The notes beneath the pieces were generated by a model, which was not told where the DNA came from, searched no databases, and was given only the letters and a program-made list of their open reading frames with translations. From the NCBI GenBank assembly GCA_034687125.1, contig JAQGBZ010000186.1:58552-122551 (forward strand): DNA of 64,000 nt, given 5' to 3'. Source of the DNA: Neelides folsomi. Lineage: Eukaryota; Arthropoda; Collembola; Neelipleona; Neelidae. Positions within the stretch are counted from its first letter, which is position 1. Every line of letters begins with the position of its first letter. The position numbers and the translations under genes are program-made. Positions 39,635 through 53,300 of this stretch are shown here, in pieces.

Positions 39635-42600
39635 TTAAACATAATTATATTTGTTTCTCCCGAAGATGTTTGTAAGGGAAGCCAGGAATTTCCTTGCTGA
39701 GTTTCTATCAAAGGAGTTACTTCCGAAACCTGCATTCTCACTCCGAACAGAAACAGCAACATTGACGCATTTGTGTTGGTCCACCTAGATTAGTAAAAAA
39801 ATACATTAGATTCCATTTCTGCTAACTGGTTTAATTATCTTATTAATAAATTATTTAATCGAACTTTCATTAATCTTTTTGGGTCCAATCCCAAAATCTT
39901 GACTCGATCGTAAATTCTGTTGACGACTTGTTGTGGGATAATTGCCGTTCTTCCAAGAACCCAAATTGATTCTAAAAAATTAACCCAACTTATTAAAAAT
40001 ATTCTTAAAATTTATGTTCAGATTTTGCTAGTTTCAATGTTTAAAATATATGTAGGATAATTACAGGTAGTTAAAAAAATCCAGCGTTTAAATTTTAGTA
40101 ATAAATGTTCTTGGTAATATCCATTTACCTGAATGGTGTCTCCCACGACAGAAATCTTCACAGGAATAAACGACGGCATATGACTCATAATCAGTGTCAA
40201 GCACCCAATATCCAAATTCATTGGGTGAAGGATTCCCCGGCGTTGGAGTGATTCGTATCGTCATTCTGGCAGATTCTCCATATTCGAAGTTGGCCAGGCC
40301 ATAAGCCACCTTGGGCATTCCACTCCTGAAAAAATTAAAAGTAACGTTAAGATCGTGTAGCGCCAAATATTATGCAAAACGATGCACATCTTTAAATTTT
40401 TAACAGGACTTCAGTATTGTCTATATCTATCATAATAACTTCCACATACAAATGTGTGATGAAGGATAATTTGCAAAATACAATTTGCCTAATGTGTTTA
40501 AAACTCGATTTTGAGATTAATATCAACAATTACTCAACTATGCATACACATGAAGATCTTTGTACTCACATTAAAGTAATATTGATTCGGAAACTCAAGA
40601 TGAGAATGTTGTGAAATTTGAGCAGACAACATCAATGAAATTGTGTTCCTCTCATACAATGAACTATTAACCTTCACCTTTCAAGGTAGTTTTAGCCGGT
40701 AAAGAAGTTTATCTGGGGAAATTGGCGAGATCTTCTCGACCGTCTCCGCCCATTGGCATCTCCCAAGGCCCAATGTCATTAATTAGAAATGCAAAACACA
40801 CACACACACACATAGTAAATCTCCACAACCTCGCAATTCCTCCCATTTCATTGCTCAACACATTCTTCACATTTCTACAACTTTTTACATCAAACTTCAA
40901 TTCGACTTAAATCAACATAACCGGACACATTATATTACAATAGATCAAAATATTATAATTTACTGTTTTCAACACATTTTCAATATGTATAAGCTTATTT
41001 TCACTCATGTGAATTTATTTAAAAATGGGGGCAAAAGTATTTGGATTTTGAATAAAATTCAATCCTTACAGATAAATACTTTTAACTACATAGTATATTT
41101 TATGATACTTTACTGTAGTTGTTAATTATTAAAGTTAATGTTGTTTACCATTAACCATATTTTTAAATTGAACTGCACTTAAACATGTTATTTCTTGTAT
41201 TTTATCTAATTAGGAAGGTCATGAAGAAGTATTACATGTACAACACGTAAATACAGGTGTAATGTGAATATCAGTATTATGTAATATCTTGAATCTTAAC
41301 TGTAATTGTAACATGTTCCACAGTAAAAATGTAAAATAATCATTTTGGAATCCACAATTCTTCTTACATTCTATCATGATTTAAAAAACGGAAAATGTAA
41401 GTTTGATTTCATTTTCTTTTTCGGAAGCCAAAAACTGTTTAATATATAACATTTAACTCACCTTAAGATGCAATGAATTAGATATAATTTAGATATCTGT
41501 ATATAAGTATTCTATAATTCTTACTAGGAATTTAAAATATTTATTGTCCATGTGCGAAGGTAGTAGCAGAAAGTATAATAAAAAGTACATATCTGTGCAA
41601 CAGTAATGTTGCATCATTTTTTGCCCTTTGGAGTGAGTGCATTTGATATTCCACAACACTTACAAATGAGCTTCCTATTTTGAGCTTATGTATACGAGAG
41701 AGAAGAAAGAGGAAATTCAAGAAAAGAAATGAAAATTAAATAAAAAACGGTAAACTTTGTGTTTAAAATGAACTTGTGACCAAATTGGTCATCATCATTT
41801 AAAATATTCGTGTGATGAGATTTGTTCTCTCCAAGCTGTCCCTATAATTTGATACCGTAGGGACTCATTATTTCACACTTTCATCCTCATTTAACATCAC
41901 ACATTATTCACCGTGTCGTTATAAAAATCTCTTTTTAATAATATAATCGCACTTCCTATTAATCCCATGTAGATACCTCAATGTCGTGCTTATTTAAGAC
42001 TCTTCTATTTAATAATACAATAAAGCTTGACGTCATTCACATGTGTGTATAGAGTCACGCGTAAAGTCAATTTAATTGAAAGAGAATCTCCGTTTATTGC
42101 ATTTAGAGTAAAAAATCTTTTCCAGTTCGCCTAAGTTTCTCGCATGTGAGAAGATAAAAATGCTTTCCTTGTTATTTTAAGTTTAACTGCCTAATAAAAA
42201 TTCATGTTTTCTTATGTTAAATGCTATAAATCCTCTCTTCATTATTTTAATGAATAATGTTATTTTTTCTAAACTTTATTTTTTGAAAATATTTTTTTTA
42301 AATAAATAATAAGAGAAAAATTTTCGTTTATGTGAGAAAAGGGAAGCTCGGCCTGGTGAACTTGGTTCCGTTGTGGGATCATTTTCTTTATGATTCTTAT
42401 GATTTAAGATGGTGTAAGATTAGGACTTGTTCCGCCTTCTGTTCTCCCACTTCCGTTCTAACAATGGAGATAAAAGGAATTCTCCAAAAACTAGAGTTTG
42501 CGAGGAAAACAATTTCGGCAGAGCGAATCTGAACTCTACTTTATACATTTATAATCTTCGTAATTTATTTGATTGTTTAAAAGGATGTCTCTTTAATTTA

Positions 42601-45600
42601 CTGTTATTTACGCACATGAATACGGATTTTAATTGATCACGCTTTTTTAACTTTACTTTTTGGCAGATTTCTGATTATTTATCATAGTTCAAGATCAAAG
42701 AAAGAAAGGAAAAATATTTAGGAGATTAAAACTAAAAAATTAATTAATTATTGTATAATTACACTTTTAATATCAAAGCAAAGTTATTTTGTGATAGTTA
42801 ACATGCTCATAATTGTCATAATAAATATTTAACAGTGTCAGTATCAATTGAAGGAATTTGTTTTTTCAATTCAAATAAAATGCATTGAAAATGAAACGAT
42901 AATGAAAAACGGTTTTTGTGTTTTGGTCAGTTTAACTCGCCAATTCTCCAAACAAATCAAAAGTGGAAGTAAATGTGAAAATAATCCTTGTAGTTTGTTG
43001 ACTCTTGAAAGTCTTCTGTTCAGAAGTCATTTGACTCATTTGGACGTCAAGCCACGTTGAGAGTTTTGTCATGTAACATTTCTTTCCTCCATTCTCGGAT
43101 CAAAATTCCATTAAATATTCACTTTCTGTAAAAATCACTCGAAAGATCCTTCCTTTAGATTGCCTTTAGATTAAATAAAAATTCGAGGCTCGTAAGACAA
43201 AGGAGATGCTTTGAATATCAAGAGAATGCTTGGTACAATCGTACATTTTGTTCTTCGTATATGGCAATATAATAAAATATGACCGGTTTCGGTCTATTAA
43301 AACTCGCACAGTTCCATTATTTTAAATTTTTTGGTAAACTGATATTATACTGGTGCCTGGTGCTGCTGCTGTTTTTTAACTGCTCATGGAAAAATATCTT
43401 TACAAATGTTGGATGTATTTACAACAGCTATAATTCCAAAATATTCACAACGCATCAAAATATTATTATGCAAAATATTATGAATTTGAATGGTAAAATT
43501 ATAAGATAATGCACAGTATAGGAATCGTGTTGCTCTCATCACCATCACCTTATATTTTTTTGCATTATACATAGAGAGCATTTTGTAATCTCAATAGTTA
43601 TAAGAGAGTTGTAAATTTTGTTATATATTGACCCCAGAGACCTCGGATCTTCAAAAGCTATTAAATTCGTAAACGTAAACGCATAAACGCATTAAAGAGA
43701 AATGTTAATTTTCATCAATTTCACTTTGAAGATTTTCATCCTTCCGTCACGCAATAAATTTTATATGGTTTTTAATGTATAAAAGCCATTGTGACCCCAA
43801 GCCTCGGCGTTTTTATTTAATGACTCATGAGTAATTTGAGTAATACAGCAGCGGTAGAATTTGATTGAAAACATTCGTAATGAGGAAATGAGGAAATGAA
43901 CATGAAGCTAAACATGAAGTTACATTTGTATTTAATTGATGGACAAGAAATGAATACGACTTGTAATAAAAGTGTGAAGTTGAAGGAGCAATTGGAATGA
44001 TAAATTGGCTGTCGAAGTCGTTTGTCGTTACTGTTTTTACTAGATATAATTATAATTACTTTCGCCATATAGTTAAGGCATAGTCAACTTGTCGTTGACT
44101 TGAACTAGGAACGGTGTGTGTGGCTGAGCCAATGTTTTGTCTAATGGTGCTGGATCTAATCGCATAACTCTCTTCAGCATTTCACAGGGAATTGAATGTG
44201 CAGTAAACAATGAGCAGAGGTTGAATTGTGCCGTAGTGCGATATTAGTGTAACAGGAGTAGCCAGATTATTTGCAAGTTAATGAAATGAGGAAGAACCAT
44301 TAAGCTACTTTATTCCTTAAATGCACATACTCACTTACCGGCATGTATGTAAAAGAATATGCACTTTATAGTGAATATATGGAGAAATGTATAGGAAATA
44401 CTTATATTAGATTTGCAGAGAGGAATCTTTCAATTATCCTACCATTATCCGTCAATCCACTTCTCATCCCTCTCATTAATGGGAGTTGTAAAGGACTTAC
44501 TTCTCATGCAGAGCAGATGTTAAGATTCCAATACGCCCATCAGGATTGTAGGTGAAGTCAATCTTGTTACATTTCGTGTTCACTTGAAAGTCCGAATAGT
44601 ACCGCTCGATCTCGTACCATGTGCCTAAGAACTGTTAAAAACATTTTTAAAATTAAATAATAGGCCAAGAGAAAACATTTTTAAGTAAAGGACTTTAAAG
44701 ATAATAATATATTTAATTTTAGCAGAATTGTATTGATTAATGAGTATTATACAAGTAGATATTTAAACGACACAATGTCCATTTATTAAATAATTTCATG
44801 TAGATTTGAATATAAAAAAGATCTTTATAAAATACCAAATTCCATTTAAATATGCTCATTGTAAGTGTTTCAAAAGCATGATAATTATTTATAGTGGTCG
44901 GGAAAAGAATATAATACGAAATACATAAAAGACTTGTAAAATGCAAAGAGGAAGATTTAAATAGAAGTGAAGCTCCTTCAATTTCAATTGTCTGACTCCT
45001 TGAATTAATCGGGAAGAATAAAGGAAAGTCTTATTGTTCTGGGTTCAGAACAGGAAAGTAAAAGTGAGCAGACCTTACATAGACCAAAGTTCCTTAACAC
45101 GAACTTCAGCCCAACACAAGAGTTTATTAGGCATTTATACACTTTTAACACATACCTTGAAATAACATTCAACATTTCATTTGCACAATACTTTTGATTT
45201 CTTATAAGGTCTTTTATACCTTTTGTATGCCTTTATGAAAGGGCTTTCTTTTTATAAGGTCTGTGGGTATATATTTTTGCTAGTATTTTATGGGTATTAT
45301 GTCTCGTGTGTTCGGAATGGCAAATGTCATGATGATTGGATACAAATCTGCCTCCGATTCCACACCATTTACGTGTGGTGAAGAAAAAGCCGACAGAGGC
45401 GGGGAGGAATTGTATGTAAATAAATAAAGAAGAATTGCGACCATATGAGGAGGAACTTTGCAAATGCTCCAAGAGGCTTTTGAACCAAAAAAACGAAGGA
45501 AATGAAAAAAGAGAATAATAGAAAAGGGAAACAGGAACCATATAAAGTGCTATATTTGGGTAGAGATAAAGATTCGCCTCAATCGGCATCTTCACATCCC

Positions 45601-47077
45601 ATATTGGTCTCTTTTTCTATTAATTAGCTTAACGACCATTCTAGCCAAGTTGCAATATCCAATTAAAGAACACAAATATATCTAATGTATACATATTATA
45701 TACCTGTAATTACTAATTGGCAATTAAATAATTTATTTTAATTAATTAAAGTTTATTTTCATTAAAATAAAAGTTGACAGTTGTTGTTTATATTGTTTAA
45801 AAATGTGATTTAAAGGAATTCTGTAAAATTGAACAAAATACGGAAGGAGAAGAATTCAAATAAAGAGTCAACGCTTCGGCCACTTTTCCAACCGAGGTCT
45901 TGAGAAAATTCTTGGACGCTAACAAGAGTCAAATCATCGTCTCAAGCAATTCCTCAGGTAAATCCAATGATTCCTTCCCTCTTCACACAATTGTGTGGCG
46001 AATGAAATGAACCTCGGGCTTTCTGCCTCATCTTCTCTTGTCAACCATGAAGGACAGGCAATTATTCACGCCAAATTGGAAATGGCTTCAAACACTTTAA
46101 TGCCGTGTTAAACCCTTCTCTTGAGCCCCTTTTTGATTCTTTTTGATCCACCTTGTAAAATCTTAAAAATGAAACTTCTAATAAAAGGATTTATTTAATA
46201 AGATCCACGTCGGATTGCCCTCCTCCTTTGTGTCGAACTCCTGGGAGTGATAAATGAGGGAGATAAATCAAAGGTAAAAGCTCCTGAAGTATAACAGCCA
46301 GTTATCAGAAAACCCAGTCATAAAATGCATTTACATTCTCCACTACACATTCTGCATACCTTTGCCAGAGCTCAAACGCTTAATATTTCAAATTTTAATT
46401 GAAATTTCTCCAACACAATGAGTGGGGCAGGGGAATTTATTCAAGTCGAGACTCCTGAAAGGATGAATGGGAACAAAACTTCCCCAATCGCCAACCTCCC
46501 TTTGGAGCCAACGAGAGTAATTTAATAACTCATCTCACATTTTCATTCCATTCTTTTGTCTCTGGATCTGGACAACCTTTGCACATTTTTAAAGATTCTT
46601 CTGTCTTGGTGCCAAAAATGTCAGTTCACCCGGTACATTTTAATATACGTTTTTCATCCATTATAAGGCATTATAGAACAGTGAATGAAATTCTTTCGTT
46701 CCGTTAATCGGCTTCAAGGCAAGTTCAAAAGTCAAATTATTCATTTTACTCATTAAGGCAAATACTCAAATATAGAGGGAAGTGGCAGGAAAGTAATTAA
46801 CAAAAATTGGAATAGCGTTAAGATAATACAGTGTAAATAAGTTGTGTAAAAAATGTATAAAAACGTGAAATTTTTCATAAAAAACTTAAAAACCTGTAAA
46901 TTGTATACCAAGCATTGAACAATATTTTAATTTTTAAGTAAACAGATTGAAAAGAAATTTCACCTTTTCGGGAGAAAAGTTCTTTGCGACGGGAACGGGT
47001 GGGCATACGCCTTCCATGAGTACTTGAGCATCGGCGATGGCAAGGAGGCCAAAGAGGAAACACGTCCAGGACTTCAT
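39635..47077 (-). CDS. Secreted lipocalin (apolipoprotein D/crustacyanin-like)
   Basis: Five coding exons (46964-47077, 44501-44631, 40129-40325, 39865-39971, 39635-39784) join in phase into 232 residues. A signal peptide (MKSWTCFLFGLLAIADA) precedes CPPVPVAKNF and the first lipocalin signature FLGTWYEIERY (residues 39-49). The second signature region reads YWVLDTDYESYAVVYSC, and WVLGRT supplies the arginine of the third; the C-terminal helix and VDQHKC follow. Lipocalins fold as an eight-stranded barrel that binds small hydrophobic molecules such as pigments, fatty acids or retinoids outside the cell. The closest known types are apolipoprotein D and the arthropod Lazarillo/crustacyanin group. 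The tail after VDQHKC is about 45 residues long. Two introns are long (4.2 and 2.3 kb). A non-coding first exon is proposed upstream. Confidence 0.93.
40326..44500 (-). other. 4.2-kb intron of the lipocalin gene
   Basis: It runs from a strong GTAAGT donor to a pyrimidine-rich CAG. It contains a short (CA)n run and no supported gene. Confidence 0.6.
40795..40812. repeat. Short (CA)n microsatellite
   Basis: About eight to nine CA units in the lipocalin intron. Confidence 0.7.
44632..46963 (-). other. 2.3-kb first coding intron of the lipocalin gene
   Basis: The 45.8-46.6 kb part is less AT-rich than average. A short plus-strand open segment ending in a donor (45868-45957) is the only exon-like item and is weak. 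Confidence 0.55.
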
Positions 47078-47136
47078 CGCACCTGCAATCAGAAATTTAA
47101 ACCATTTCATTAGACCCGTGTGTGTATCATCATCAC

Positions 47137-47265
47137 CTTGTGCGGATTGGTAATGATAAAGCTGGGCAAATGAATTCCTCATGCTCTCATTATCCTCATC
47201 TTCGCTCTCATGAATAAAAAAGGCGAGGAATGTCAGAGCTGGAACCTGCGTCTCTCCTTGATTAC
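47137..47265 (-). other. Proposed 5' leader exon of the lipocalin gene
   Basis: On the minus strand a donor (ACAAG then GTGATG, exon edge 47137) pairs with the acceptor ATTGCAG (edge 47082), five bases before the signal-peptide ATG. The 54-base intron is very short. The upper limit assumes a start about 25-30 bases below the TATA-like box. An upstream ATG at 47182 is in frame across this splice and would add 19 residues before the signal peptide. Confidence 0.42.
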
Positions 47266-47290
47266 ATGAGGCAGGTCAAGCCGGCCATCA

Positions 47291-47296
47291 TTTATA
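47291..47296 (-). promoter_or_regulatory. Candidate TATA box of the lipocalin gene
   Basis: It reads TATAAA on the minus strand (AATTATAAATGATGG) in a locally less AT-rich stretch. Confidence 0.33.
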
Positions 47297-50200
47297 ATTT
47301 AAGCGTCAAGTGCCAACGGGGGAGCCAAAGCCCTTTCTCTCATCAATAATGAACTTTTTCTAAACTTTTGGTCAGACCGATGTTTGCAAACATTTGGCCT
47401 AATTCACCACACCTTACTTATACCAAAACATTTAAAGATCATAACATAACACATTTAAAGTAATGCAATTCAGTACATACCATAAATCAACAAATAAAAC
47501 ATTTTTTATATTTAAATTTAATCCGGGATAGTTTATTCACAGGTAAAGTAAGCTTCAAACATATGTAGAGTATACATATGATCTTTGTTCATAACTTAAT
47601 GCAAAGGTAGACTCAGTACCATTTACTTCAATAACCTCTGCTGTTTTAGCTAAGGCAATTTGTCAATTGTCAACTTTAATAATTTCGTAATTCCGCCAAC
47701 ACTTTATGCATCAAATTAAGTCCAACTTCTGTCTATTACCTTTTAAATTATGACAATTAAAGATAAAGATGAAAGATTATTAATGCGATTGACGCAACAA
47801 CTTTTTTTATCGTTAGTTGGGTATACGCCTTAATTTTGCGTAGGACTTAAACAATTTAGCATTAAAGAAGAGGTTATGTTCAATATTGAAAGTTCTTTAA
47901 CGATATGATTAAGATGTGATGGGGGAAGGTGAGTTTGGATTTTGGAGTGACCATTTAAGGAAGCCAATTAAATATTCATTGTCGATTTAATTGTTTGGGA
48001 AGGGAGAAGATAATTCTTAATTTTCACTTAGCACCCTTCAAATCACGTGATGGATTTTATGACTCTTCAATCAATCCCTCCATTCAACCCAAAGGATGAA
48101 ATTTCAAAATTTGTAATTCAGGTGCATAGATCTTTTTATATACACTCACAGTCAGTGAGATCTTTTGATAATAAAATAGATAGTTACATTCAAACCTTTT
48201 TATATTGATCTTTATATTGAAAAGCTCCATGTGCATAATACGAATTTGAATGGCCGTATAGCTCGTATTCGAATAGGGAATAAGAATCTGGTATTTGAAT
48301 GGGGATTTTCTTCAAATCCCAATAGCTTTTTAAATCCACAAGCAATGGCGACATTTTAAAGATTGAGAAATGAAACGTGGAGTTCGTGAGAAGCCTCCAG
48401 GAAGGTCGGCATTCAATCTCCCCATCTTACACACTCAAACTCCATTGTCTGATTCAAAATAACCCTTTTTTCTATCAATTGTACTCGAGAGGAGGAAGAA
48501 GACGAGGAAGTTTCAAAATCACTTTGCTCTTCCTCCTGGCCAAAACCCTCTCTCAAAGTAAATTAAAAATAAATGACTGAGAGGATGCAAATGAAGTGCA
48601 TTAATTATCAGTCTTTCATTTATTCACCGCTGAGATTCATATTCATGCAAGTGCACGAAGCTGACATCATTTACTTACTACACACATTTGTAGTCAGTTC
48701 CTCAAATTAAATAGGGGAGAGAAGATGAAATATGAACTTAGATTAATAAAGGTATTGCTATCTTTATTACAGATACATTACAGCAGTGAAAAAGATCCTT
48801 GAACTTCAATGTAAACAATTCCTCGAGTTTGAAGAAAATGCTCAAGTTTAAATCAAATATTTAATAAAAACATCCTTTACATGTCCATATGATCTTTCTC
48901 TGCCCTTTCCTTGTAAAGATAAAAAGTATTCAAATGCTGCAAGGCAAGTTTTTAATGTTAAACTGTTCAATGTTCTTACAATCACAAAGGGAGTCATATT
49001 ACGTAAAGATTATATTGTTAAGCATGAGGAATCCTTTTCATGGAATTTGAGAAGATAACACGGAAACAGATTTTGGTATAAGAGAGGAATCTGATTGTCT
49101 AAATTATGAAATGAATGGAGGAAGGGGAAGGTTTGTTATTCTTTCAGTTTCTAATTGTCGGTTCGCATCTTTTGTCTTCTCCTTTGCTTCTTCAACCCTT
49201 GAGCGACCCATCAACATCAATATTTTTCCTTAATTTTCGTAAGTGGCTCTCGTTAGCGCGCTCTCTAACTTCATTACTTCACATTCATTCACTGGCTGCA
49301 AACTGATCCAATGCAATTCTACTCGTTTATTTATGCAAATCCAAGAAGGGATAATGAACGTAAATTACTAGGGTTGGAAATAATGGAATTTGTCAATTGA
49401 AATTCCTGCTCATTTATTTTAAAAACTGTTTGGCAGGAGATAGCAGAAGTGTAAGTTAGTTGATGAGGAGTTGGTTGAGGATCTTCCTATTAAAAATTGA
49501 CATTATTTAATGAGGGGTTTGATGAAGCGAAGACAGTGGCACATTGGATCCGCACAAAGAGCTAATGATAATGAGAAGAAATGGTTCTCAATAGCTCCGT
49601 CCAATCAATCTGTCAAATTGATCTTCACCCATTCTCCCTTACAACGAATAATGAGCCTCCTTAAAGTTCGTTAATAAATAGATGATTGATCTTTGCATAT
49701 ATTTTCCTATCTACAAAGGAGCTCTATGGTTTAATTGGAAATTAGCTAATTGATTTTCCTCGTAATTGATCAGCTCGAGGAGAATCATCCTTATTATGCA
49801 ACCAACGGATCCCTTCACCTTCCTTTACATCCAGGATGACAAAAGGGCCAAGACAATTTGGTTATTCAAACAAATGATGAGAGTTCGTTTGCACAAAAGA
49901 TCCTATTGACTTCACAAAAGGACCTTATAGGTAGAGACATTCCTTAAAGGATCTTATTGACTTTCAAAGGTGACTGTAAAAGCTCTGTTTGAATAACACT
50001 TCAATATATTCGACCAAAAACCGCTACGGTGGACACAAGCAACGAGTTTCAAAATTTGCATATTTGCACAGAATTCAATTAATGAAGATTCTTCATCTTG
50101 GGTTTCAGTATCTTCCCAAGATTGTTTATTTCAATGTTCAAGAAGGAACTTCCTTTTTCTCATTAACCTTTTGTCCTATCTCCACTCAAATTCTTCCTTT

Positions 50201-50336
50201 GCTGAGATTTCACCCCAAACTTCAATATGAGCCTTTTAATTTGCATTTTATCGATTCCTCCATCTCTCACCGTTCGAATTTCTCTGTCTTGTTTTCCTCC
50301 TGATTGTAAGTTGTATTTGGTGATTGTAACTCGACT

Positions 50337-50399
50337 GTGATTTTTAAGATGAGCTTTCAAGTTAATCTTTAAATCACAATGTTTCAATCTTTGGTCGCA
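50337..50399 (-). pseudogene. Degenerate C2H2 zinc-finger fragment
   Basis: Twenty-one residues fit C-x2-(C)-x12-H-x3-H: they start CDQRLKHCD and end LKAHLKNH. The second zinc cysteine is replaced by Arg, while the conserved Leu before the first His is present. There is no complete finger beside it. It may be a relic of a zinc-finger gene or a chance match. Confidence 0.22.
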
Positions 50400-53300
50400 A
50401 CATTCTCAGGGAGCTGCTACGGATGAATTTAAGGGGATTGTAATTGGAAGTATTGAAGGAAAATTCCAAAGATAATACATTAAATATCACTATAGTACAT
50501 CAATATACGTAAAACAGAGCTTTGTTTGTACAAGTCAAAGGAGATCGATCTTGACCGAAATCTTCACCTGATTTATTTCATTGCGGTATTTGACATTGAA
50601 GGTCGCTTCTGGCCATCATGAACACATGTTCTTACCATTGACTCTTAAACTCCAACTATCAACCTCTTGGTACTTTAAGGACCCGGAATAAACACAACTG
50701 ATCTTGAATCTTACGAAAGTTACAATATGTACGTATTCTATGTCTTGAGGATTGTTTCTTGAAGGAAGGAATTGAATATTTTAAATTACAATCCCATCTG
50801 ATTGTAAAGTGTCCATTGAAAGGAAGCGTCATCTAATGCCTGTATCGACTCAGGAATCGCTGAATGTATTAAGGGATGAGTGATGGCTCAATTCGCCTCC
50901 AGCTTCAGATCTCTTTCAGCAAAAACTCATCCCCATTAATTCGAGTATGTATGTGAAGGTTAATAAATTGGAATGGCGTCAGCAAGTCCTTTCAATCTGT
51001 CATTTATTAAATACAGTTACGAACCTCGCCAATTGCACAAATCAATCCACGAAGAATCAACATCTTTTCCATTACAGATCTCTGATTCCCAATAGGGAGA
51101 AACCTCCGAGCGTAATAGAGAAATTCATGCAGGTTTATCTTTAAAGAAATGCCAAAGTTCATAAAAGTCCAATTTCCAAAGAATGTACCTTGAATTACCA
51201 CAAAATTAACCCTGAGTCAATTTGAATTTGCAACTCAAAGATTGACCCGATAAGAAACGAAAATGATTTTATCAACAATTTTTATTAATTAATATTCTGA
51301 TATTTGAAAATTATAGATTTTTTATTGATTATCATAAAAAATTGCTAGTTTAATGTGGGAAATAAGATTATTGTTTTAATATGCAAGAGATTAAACGGTA
51401 GTTAATTTTTTGCCAACATAAAATTCGCGATTTTGCATTATCGAGCAATTCCATTTCTTTTGCTTTACTTTCAATCCAATTACAGAGATTTGTATATTAC
51501 AATTCATGTTAAGTAATAAAAGAATGTGCAATTAAAAACCGATTCAAAAAATGCTTGATTTGCCAATTCTTGATTATTAAAGGCATTAAGGGAAGAATGG
51601 GCAAAGAACAGTATGTTTTGTACATTGTAATAAGAATGGAAAGAAAAGTTAAAACTAGTAGCAGATCGCATTTGCAATCTCGCCCTCAGCAACCAACCGT
51701 TTAAATTGAACAATTTTTTATTCCTATCTTTTTCTTAAAGGTTCGGTGCACATTGCAAGCACAATGAATCGCTCTTTAATCGCTTCAATATAAAAATCCT
51801 CAAGAGGCGGATTTTACATCGGGAATGCAAATTTCATAAGGCATTTTCTACAGTTCCCTTCAGCTCCTTTTCATCAGATTGTTGAAATGATGAGAAATGA
51901 GAGTAATAATCGCTAAATAATTCCCGTCTAATTGTCCTATATCATTTGCATATTTATGTAAGTTTAGGTATAACTTTACATACAGTTTGTTAACTTTGTT
52001 AATAAACCCCGTCTTGTGGAAATCTTCACATTTCCTACCTGACACATTGAGCGTGGATTCAACTTGTCTTGCCAACTTCTACACATCCGCACATCTCAAA
52101 TACAACAAATGTTGAAGTGTTTAAATATTCGAAACACATTCGACGTAGGTTAAACGACTCTTGTAAGTACATGAAAGACCATTTAGTCCTTTAATTTATA
52201 CAAAGACCTTAAAATCTCAATTTAAAGTTATTGAGTGTTAATTGCCTTTGCTTATATAATAAAATTCTCAAAATCGGAATTTTATATTATCTCTATATAA
52301 GGTATTCAAAAATTGAATTCCTATACCAAACTGGTAATTTCCAAATTTGCCTAAAGAATGAGAAACCCCGAATGGCGGTGTCGGATTGATTCGCCACAGG
52401 AATGCAAATTGTGGGTATTTTATTGCCCGTGGATGGGGAAAGAGTGAATGCAAATCGGATGTTTTATCTCCATAATGTTATTGAAGGTATTTCCGGGGTG
52501 AGGGGGTCAGTCTTTTCCAAGACATTTCCAACGGCCACCAAGACGAGTTCCACACGCTTCGACCACCACAAGAAGGAAAGTACGTGAGAGGCAAATTCTC
52601 TTTTCTCTCTACAAAATCCCTCTCACACTTTGTGTATAAAACATTATGTATTGTTGCATTGTGAGATTTTGTAATATTCGACATGATTTGAAACTTTTTC
52701 TCCTTTGTTCTCTCTTGGGATTGATGTGGAGGGGATTGTCAAGGCCAAGTAATTTCACATTTTTGTTTTCAACTTTTTTTTCAATATTAGGGGAAATTGT
52801 ATACAAAATGCATTGTAAAAAAGAGAAACAAACCGCATTTGTAAAAAAATGCCTTTGCCATTTGATAGACCATTGAGGTAATCATCGCTTTTCCAATTGG
52901 AACTCATCGACTACCTGAAAACTTCCCAATTCTTCTTTAACCGGATAAAATGAAAAAAGGGAACATTAAATTTCTCACGATTAGAATTTCTATCCGCATT
53001 CCTCTTCAGCTAATCTTCAGTGATTTATTGTTTTATTTATTTATTACATGATCTCAAAAACCTAATGGAATCTTCACTAAAAAATTATGTTTATGCAAGT
53101 ACTTAGCGTTAATTTATAATTCCTCAAATGCATTTTTGTAATTTATTAAAGATCCTTAAAGATTTTATATTTTAATATTACCTATCCACTAATTGCTCCT
53201 TTGATTATTATAGCTACAGATATGTAGACAATTAACAGTGTAGGCGGATATGGTTCCATTTTAACTGCTCACCTTTATGTCTTAGGATATTAAAGCTCCA

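Noticed and set aside
45233-45595. 120-codon minus-strand ORF with a hydrophobic region
   Set aside because: It lies within the lipocalin intron, with no family match and no consistent splice sites.
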